The translations under genes were made by a program, and so were the position numbers. A DNA stretch of 45,843 bases, from positions 1 through 45,843 of the forward strand of contig CAZDRX010000011.1 in assembly GCA_964508225.1 (NCBI GenBank), in the 5' to 3' direction. The first letter of the stretch is position 1, and every line of letters starts with the position of its first letter. This DNA comes from CAZDRX01 sp964508225. GTDB taxonomy: Bacteria > Patescibacteriota > Gracilibacteria > Peribacterales > Peribacteraceae. The notes beneath the pieces are model-generated. The model was not told the DNA's origin and did no database searches. It saw nothing but the letters and a program-made list of their open reading frames with translations. Shown here one piece after another: positions 40,968 through 45,843 of this stretch.

Positions 40968-42842
40968 CTAATCGTACTGCCGCATCCACTCATCGAGCCA
41001 GAGGAGTGACCAAATGTGGTCACTGTAGTTCACGCGGGAACCGAAGTACGTGGCGAGGAAGGCCTCGAGGAGACCGCGGTCGAAGATGCGCAGAAGCGGT
41101 GACGAGGGCGCGAGGAGACGGTCGACAACGAAGGGCTTGAGGGGACCGCGGAACCACGCGTCGAGCGGAAGGCGGAAGCCGGTCTTCCCGCGGTCGAGCA
41201 CCGCATCCGGCACGTGACCTCTGAGCATGCGCTTGAAGATCCACTTCGTCGTGAAACCGTGCAGCTTGAAATGCGAAGGAATACCGGCGGTGAGTTCAAG
41301 GAGCGTGTGATCGAGGAGCGGTGACCTCGCCTCAAGGCCGGACGCCATCGTCCCGAGATCGACTTTCGGGAGGAGGTCGTCGGCGAGGTACGTCTCAAGA
41401 TCCGCGTGCAGGGCTCCGGAAAGCCAGTCCTTGCCCTCTCTGAGGTGCTTCGTGCGCTCGGCGTACCAGCGGAACGTGTCGGGGAAGCTGTCACCGAATC
41501 CGGTCTGATAGAGAGACCGTTTCTCGTCTTCGGTGAAGAAGCTGAGGTAATTCAGCTGACGCTCGGCGAGCGGGCGGCCGATGCGGGACTGAAACCGGAG
41601 TGCGCGGTAGAGGAGCGTGTCGTTCTTGAGCGGCTGGAGAATCTTCAGTGCCGCGCGCATGAGCGGATGCACGAACGGAACCGATCCCCAGAGCCGGGAG
41701 AACTTGAGGATGGGATACCGGAGATACCCCGCAAAGTTCTCATCACCGCCGTCACCATTGAGTGCCACGGTGACGGTCTTGCGTGTCTCGCGGCTGATGA
41801 GCACCGTCGGAATCGCGGAGGAATCCGCGTACGGCTCTTCGTACATCGACACGAGTTCGGGGAGGAGGTGCACGATGTCGGGCTCCGCGATGATCGGATG
41901 ATGATTCGTACCGAAGCGCTTCGCGACCTGATCGGCAAAGGGCAGCTCGTTGTGCGTCTTCTCCGCGGTACCGATGGAGAACGTCTCCACGGGTTTGGAC
42001 GAAAGCTTGCTCATCGCCATGACGACCGCCGACGAATCCACGCCACCCGAGAGAAACGCACCGACGGGGACATCCGAACGCATCCGGAGCTGCACACTCT
42101 CCTCGAACACTGCGCGGATCTGCTCCTCCCATTCGCCGAGCGTCGGCGTGCCGTTCTCACGGTACGAGAGCGACCAGTACCGCCGTACCTCGTGCGTGCC
42201 TTTCGCAAGATCGATTCTGAGGACGTGCGCGGCAGGAAGCTTCTTGATGCCGGTGATCCCTGTCTCGGGGGACGGCACATACATCATCGTGAGGTAGTGA
42301 TGGATACTCTCCATGTCCGCACCGCGCGGGCACTCGGGCAGTGTCCGGAGCGCCTTCAGTTCCGAGGCGAACGCGAGCATCCCGTTCTTCACGAAATACT
42401 TCACCGGCTTCTTGCCGACGCGGTCGCGCGCGATGAAGGCGACGTTCCTGCGGCGGTCGAGAATCGCGAATGCGTACATCCCCCTGAGTCTGCCGAGACA
42501 CTCCTCACCGTACTGCTCGTAGAGTCTGAGGAGGACTTCCGTGTCCCCCGTCGACGTGAAGCGGTGGCCCTTGAGCACGAGATCTTTGCGGAGTTCCTCG
42601 AAGTTGTAGATTTCGCCGTTGAACGTGACTGCGATCGTGCGGTCGGCTGAGAGCATGGGCTGCGCTGCAGCGTCACTCAGGTCGAGGATCTTCAGGCGGC
42701 GGTGTCCGAGTCCGACATTGCGATCAATGAAGACTCCCCGTCCGTCCGGACCGCGGTGAGTGAGCGCGTCGGTGAGGACATCGAGTGAGCGGGGGTCCAC
42801 CGGAGAGCCGTCGAGCCTGATGATGCCGGCAATGCCGCACAT
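40968..42842 (-). CDS. asnB: glutamine-hydrolysing asparagine synthase family amidotransferase
   Basis: 624 residues with both domains. The N-terminal glutaminase begins MCGIAGI with nucleophile Cys2, then HRGPDGRG and TFNGEIYNFEELR. The C-terminal synthetase carries the ATP-pyrophosphatase loop SGGVDSS at about 262-268 and EPYADSSAIP. Catalysis: glutamine ammonia is moved to a carboxylate activated with ATP. It could make asparagine, but AsnB-like proteins in O-antigen clusters (WbpS type) amidate uronic acids, and two uronate-forming dehydrogenases lie upstream in this window. The frame extends 60 codons further upstream, which is not real. The start lies 2 bases after the preceding gene. 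Confidence 0.93.
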   Translation of the reverse strand: MCGIAGIIRLDGSPVDPRSLDVLTDALTHRGPDGRGVFIDRNVGLGHRRLKILDLSDAAAQPMLSADRTIAVTFNGEIYNFEELRKDLVLKGHRFTSTGDTEVLLRLYEQYGEECLGRLRGMYAFAILDRRRNVAFIARDRVGKKPVKYFVKNGMLAFASELKALRTLPECPRGADMESIHHYLTMMYVPSPETGITGIKKLPAAHVLRIDLAKGTHEVRRYWSLSYRENGTPTLGEWEEQIRAVFEESVQLRMRSDVPVGAFLSGGVDSSAVVMAMSKLSSKPVETFSIGTAEKTHNELPFADQVAKRFGTNHHPIIAEPDIVHLLPELVSMYEEPYADSSAIPTVLISRETRKTVTVALNGDGGDENFAGYLRYPILKFSRLWGSVPFVHPLMRAALKILQPLKNDTLLYRALRFQSRIGRPLAERQLNYLSFFTEDEKRSLYQTGFGDSFPDTFRWYAERTKHLREGKDWLSGALHADLETYLADDLLPKVDLGTMASGLEARSPLLDHTLLELTAGIPSHFKLHGFTTKWIFKRMLRGHVPDAVLDRGKTGFRLPLDAWFRGPLKPFVVDRLLAPSSPLLRIFDRGLLEAFLATYFGSRVNYSDHIWSLLWLDEWMRQYD

Positions 42843-42844
42843 GT

Positions 42845-44827
42845 TCAGATTGTAGCCTTCTCTCTCTGAAGCTCGTAGACCTTCGGGAGTCGGCCTCCCT
42901 CCGCTTCGTAGACCGCATGCCAGTCGGCGCTGCGACAATGCTTCACGAACCATGACGCGCGATCGGGTGTCTCCACGAGCAGATAACGGACACGGAGACG
43001 GCGCATGAGATCCGTACGGCACGTCTCCTCCGCCTTCTTCGCGTCTTCGAGCCAGGCAGGGCGATAGTCCCAGTAAATGATGGGCCCGACGGTGAAGCGT
43101 CCGGTGTACGTCGTGAAGAGAATGCGGTCGCGCATCTGGACGGTGGCCTCATCCGTGATGGTCTCGAAGTGGACGGTGAGATTACGGACGTAGAAGAAAT
43201 CGGAGAGTGCTGTGTGGCTGCGCACCCAGTCGTAGAGGGCGGACTGCTCGGCAGTGATCACCGGCATGGGGGCGAAGAGCGGCGCAGGGACAAAGCGCAT
43301 CGTAGGGATCACAAGCCGGAGCGCGAGGTAGATGGCGCCGGAGACGAGCATGGACACGAGGAGGATCCATCCGGGCATGCGGCGCAGAAACGACAGCGAA
43401 TCAAGGAGCATGTCACAGATCCACACCCCCGCGAGCATGGCCATCAGGCTCGTGGCTCCGTAGAAGATGCGGTGCATCTCCCCGCGGATGAGCTGGTAGT
43501 CGAAGAGGAAGGGCAGCACAAAATGAATGGCTGCAAGCGTGCAGAGGAAGAACCAGACGGGCTCGGTACGACGCGATCTCCATGCCACGAACGCTGCGAA
43601 GGGAAAGAGGAAGAGAGGAACACCGAAGTCGCGCAGAAAGCGCGCACTGAAGAGCGATGCGGTATTGCCGTACGTGTCGTAGATCACGGAGAACGATGGA
43701 TGAAAGACGAAGGAGCCGTGTCTGGCGCCGAGCAGTCCCGAGAGCACTCCCCCATGCACGAGCGCGATGAGGAGAGCGGGCAGCAGGGCGAAGAGACCAA
43801 GGCCGATGAGACGCAATGAAAAGGATCTGCTCTGGAACTGCACGAGAAAAAGGGCAGCAACCACGAGAGCGGCAGCGCTCACGGTGACGAACCCGATCTC
43901 CATCGTGAGCGTCAGTGCGAGTGCGAAGAGGAAGACGAGTGCACCGTGCAGAATCCTCCGCGTGCGGGTCGGCAGATTGAGCGCGCAGGAGAGTGCGTAC
44001 AGAAGTCCGTAGAGGAGAGGGAATCCCGTGGCCGTCGAACGGTGTCCGAGGAAGACGAGCGGCGATGTCGTGATCGGCGTACCGACAAGATTCGCGAGGC
44101 CCGCGAACGCGGGCTTGAGAGGCGTCTGACCGAAGACGCCGAGTGCGAGTGCGTGAAGCTCGGGGAGCTTCAGCCATACGAGCCCGCTGCCTGCGAGTGC
44201 GAGGAGGGCGGCGAACAGAGCGGTGCGCGTGGAGCGGTGTCTCCGTACCAGTGCGGCGGAGAAGAACAGGATGCCGCCCGCGCCGAGAAGAGGCTGGAGC
44301 GCAAACCCGACGGTGAGGGGAAGTCCCGTGAGGAGCCGGAAGCCGGCAGCAAGAAACGCAGGGGCGTAGTGGTAATGGAGGAGGGACTCCGGATCGATCG
44401 GCGAGTGCACTGGAAAATTACCTTCGACAATCGTTGAAGCGAGCGGAAAGTGCTGCCACGACCACGGATCGCTTCCGATGTACCGCGCGCCCGCGAAGCC
44501 AACGAGTCCCGTGAGGAAGAGGAGGAAAAACGTCGCAAGGTCGTCATCCGGATCGGAGGAGGGGCGCCGCGGTGATCCTGCTGTATAAAAAAGATACAGA
44601 AGGACAACATCGAGAAGCCCGATCGACGCAAGCGCGGCGGTGAACGCTTGCTGGATCGGCATGACATATCCGAAACCGTTCGCGAGGAGAAGGAAGAGCG
44701 CGGTCCCGAACGTGAATGTCAGACCGAACTCCCCGTAGACGGATTCACTGCGCAGAAGTCTCGAGAAAAGAAATCCGCATCCCGCGAGGATGAGGACGTA
44801 GAGTATGGCGGGAAGAATGCTGTGCAC
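42845..44827 (-). CDS. large polytopic membrane protein, GT-C-like
   Basis: About 660 residues with 13-14 hydrophobic spans and a soluble C-terminal domain from about 530. The loop GSDPWSWQHFPLASTIVEGNFPVHSPID carries the acidic and aromatic residues expected in GT-C enzymes, and RGEMHRIFYG lies late in the membrane part. GTG 44827 is preferred over the TTG at 44833, because TAGGCT (44834-44839) abuts the TTG but ends 6 bases before the GTG. It heads the minus-strand operon that continues through asnB to the 36 kb membrane-protein gene. Confidence 0.65.
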   Translation of the reverse strand: MHSILPAILYVLILAGCGFLFSRLLRSESVYGEFGLTFTFGTALFLLLANGFGYVMPIQQAFTAALASIGLLDVVLLYLFYTAGSPRRPSSDPDDDLATFFLLFLTGLVGFAGARYIGSDPWSWQHFPLASTIVEGNFPVHSPIDPESLLHYHYAPAFLAAGFRLLTGLPLTVGFALQPLLGAGGILFFSAALVRRHRSTRTALFAALLALAGSGLVWLKLPELHALALGVFGQTPLKPAFAGLANLVGTPITTSPLVFLGHRSTATGFPLLYGLLYALSCALNLPTRTRRILHGALVFLFALALTLTMEIGFVTVSAAALVVAALFLVQFQSRSFSLRLIGLGLFALLPALLIALVHGGVLSGLLGARHGSFVFHPSFSVIYDTYGNTASLFSARFLRDFGVPLFLFPFAAFVAWRSRRTEPVWFFLCTLAAIHFVLPFLFDYQLIRGEMHRIFYGATSLMAMLAGVWICDMLLDSLSFLRRMPGWILLVSMLVSGAIYLALRLVIPTMRFVPAPLFAPMPVITAEQSALYDWVRSHTALSDFFYVRNLTVHFETITDEATVQMRDRILFTTYTGRFTVGPIIYWDYRPAWLEDAKKAEETCRTDLMRRLRVRYLLVETPDRASWFVKHCRSADWHAVYEAEGGRLPKVYELQREKATI

Positions 44828-44833
44828 GGGCAA

Positions 44834-44839
44834 AGCCTA
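44834..44839 (-). promoter_or_regulatory. -10 hexamer heading the minus-strand operon
   Basis: TAGGCT on the minus strand ends 6 bases before GTG 44827, which supports that start over TTG 44833. Confidence 0.4.
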
Positions 44840-44893
44840 TGCGGGGCAGCTCTGTTGAACAAGGCGAGACTGGCAGCACTAGGACACAGACCC

Positions 44894-44899
44894 TATACT
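44894..44899 (+). promoter_or_regulatory. -10 hexamer of methyltransferase gene
   Basis: TATACT with a possible -35 CTGGCA 18 bases upstream. Transcription from here begins after ATG 44839, so the downstream GTG at 44926 would be the start. Confidence 0.45.
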
Positions 44900-44925
44900 C
44901 CGGTCACTTTCCAATCTTCTCCACC

Positions 44926-45696
44926 GTGCAGCAGAAACAACAGGAATGGGCGTGGCAGTGGGATCATCTTCAGGATGATAACCGCTGGCTGTTTCAGGAA
45001 TGGCTCTGGCCGGTGACGCTGGAGGACTTCCGCGGGAAGTCGGTCCTCGACTGCGGCTGCGGCGGCGGACAGCACGTGCAGTTCGTCTCGCCGTTCGCGC
45101 GCGAGATCACGGGCGTGGATTTAAACGCACTTGAGAGCGCACGGAAGCGGACGGCGGAACTGAAGAATGTCCTCTTCGTGGAAGCCGACATCGCATCCAT
45201 GGATCTCGGAAAGAAATTCGACCACGTCTATTCGATCGGTGTACTGCACCACACCGACAACCCGAGTGCCTCGTTCCACAACGTCGCGCGGCACGCGGCC
45301 CCGGGAGGACGGGTGAGCGTCTGGGTCTACAGCCGTGAAGGCAACTGGATGAATGAGTGGATCCTGGAGCCGCTCAAGCGCATCGTCATCGATCATCTGC
45401 CGAGAGGCGTGGTGCTCTTCATGGCGCGGGTGCTGACTGCCCTGCTCTATTTCCCGATCTATACGATCTATCTCCTGCCGCTCACCTTCCTCCCCTTCTA
45501 CGAGTACTTCCAGAACTGGCGCCGCCTCAGCTTCAGCCGGAATGTCCTCAATGTCTTCGACAAACTGAACGCGCCGCAGACGTGGTTCATCCCGCGCACG
45601 ATGGTGGAGGAGTGGTTCAATGACGTGAACTTCTCGGAGGTGCACATCTCGCCGTACAAAGGAGTGAGCTGGAGAGCTTCCGGTATCCGACGCTGA
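44926..45696 (+). CDS. SAM-dependent methyltransferase
   Basis: About 256 residues, class I: VLDCGCGGGQHVQF is a clear SAM loop, ITGVDLNALESARKR follows it, and VYSIGVLHHTDNP gives the next strand. A hydrophobic stretch VLFMARVLTALLYFPIYTIYLLPL lies at about 160-190 in an otherwise soluble protein, so it may sit at the membrane. The frame opens at ATG 44839, but the TATACT at 44894-44899 lies inside it; GTG 44926 is preferred. A GT2 gene follows 4 bases after the stop. Confidence 0.8.
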   Translation: MQQKQQEWAWQWDHLQDDNRWLFQEWLWPVTLEDFRGKSVLDCGCGGGQHVQFVSPFAREITGVDLNALESARKRTAELKNVLFVEADIASMDLGKKFDHVYSIGVLHHTDNPSASFHNVARHAAPGGRVSVWVYSREGNWMNEWILEPLKRIVIDHLPRGVVLFMARVLTALLYFPIYTIYLLPLTFLPFYEYFQNWRRLSFSRNVLNVFDKLNAPQTWFIPRTMVEEWFNDVNFSEVHISPYKGVSWRASGIRR

Positions 45697-45700
45697 CGGT

Positions 45701-45843
45701 ATGAAGAAGACTCTCATCATCATCCCGACCTTCAATGAAGCCGAGAACATCGGCCGCCTCACGCAGCGCCTCATGGCCATGGACAGCTCCGTCCATGTGC
45801 TCGTGGTGGATGACTCCTCCCCTGACGGAACGGCGGACGTCGT
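45701..45843 (+). CDS. DPM-like family 2 glycosyltransferase, 5' part only
   Basis: The last 143 bases encode the start of a GT2: KTLIIIPTFNEAENIGRL and VLVVDDSSPDGTADVV, the signature of dolichol-phosphate mannosyltransferase-like enzymes. The rest lies beyond the window. It starts 4 bases after the methyltransferase stop and is probably in the same operon. Confidence 0.88.
   Translation, partial: MKKTLIIIPTFNEAENIGRLTQRLMAMDSSVHVLVVDDSSPDGTADV

Noticed and set aside
1..45843. CRISPR array, rRNA genes, integrase with attachment sites, replication origin
   Set aside because: No regularly spaced direct repeats, rRNA-like sequence, complete integrase or DnaA-box cluster was seen.
1..45843. 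UGA read as glycine (genetic code 25)
   Set aside because: Many frames end naturally in TGA at family-appropriate lengths, and RF2 with its UGA sensor is present.

Overview
The window reads as a stretch of a small, gene-dense bacterial genome (GC-rich, roughly mid-50s percent by eye). Genes abut or overlap by 1-60 bases and the strand switches often. Single-copy translation genes sit among a very large set of glycan genes. I infer a candidate-phyla-radiation bacterium (Patescibacteria), possibly a Peribacteria/Peregrinibacteria-type lineage. That placement rests on overall style only; no database search was run. UGA is a normal stop here: several genes end in TGA, and prfB (RF2) is present with its own regulatory in-frame TGA. 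UGA-to-glycine recoding is therefore excluded.

Layout. 1-5.8 kb: DUF167 protein, an orphan, trmD, a GT2, a NIF3-like protein with a small membrane protein, then the rplT/rpmI/infC ribosomal block on the minus strand with a glycosyltransferase inserted between infC and rpmI. 5.9-8 kb: a decayed transposase and a secreted repeat-rich surface protein. 8-14.1 kb: a minus-strand operon with two single-pass PilN/PilO-like proteins upstream of a GT2, two GT4 and one polytopic membrane protein. 14.2-19.4 kb: prfB with a +1 programmed frameshift, a 47-aa membrane peptide gene, tRNA-Ser(CGA), two orphan genes diverging from one AT-rich promoter hub, and ahcY with an adenosine-kinase-like gene. 19.5-45.8 kb: a glycan locus with two nucleotide-sugar dehydrogenases, four SDR epimerases/dehydratases, five GT2, six polytopic GT-C-like membrane proteins, GtrA, a FAD oxidoreductase, three methyltransferases and an AsnB-type amidotransferase. 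The window is cut at both ends inside genes.

How it fits together. The dehydrogenases and epimerases would supply UDP-uronic acids and derived sugars. AsnB could amidate uronic acids, or simply make asparagine. GT2/GT4 enzymes load sugars onto lipid or nascent glycan, GtrA-type and GT-C-type membrane proteins act on polyprenyl-phosphate sugars, and the methyltransferases may cap or decorate. I saw no obvious Wzx flippase or Wzy polymerase.

The most unusual signal is not a protein. At most transcription-unit heads a TANNNT -10 hexamer ends 6-9 bases before the start codon and no Shine-Dalgarno is present, which implies widespread leaderless mRNAs. Three small or orphan genes break this rule, with AT-rich promoters at a fixed 16-base spacing, structured leaders, strong ribosome-binding sites and hairpin terminators. 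Two of them share a near-identical promoter module.
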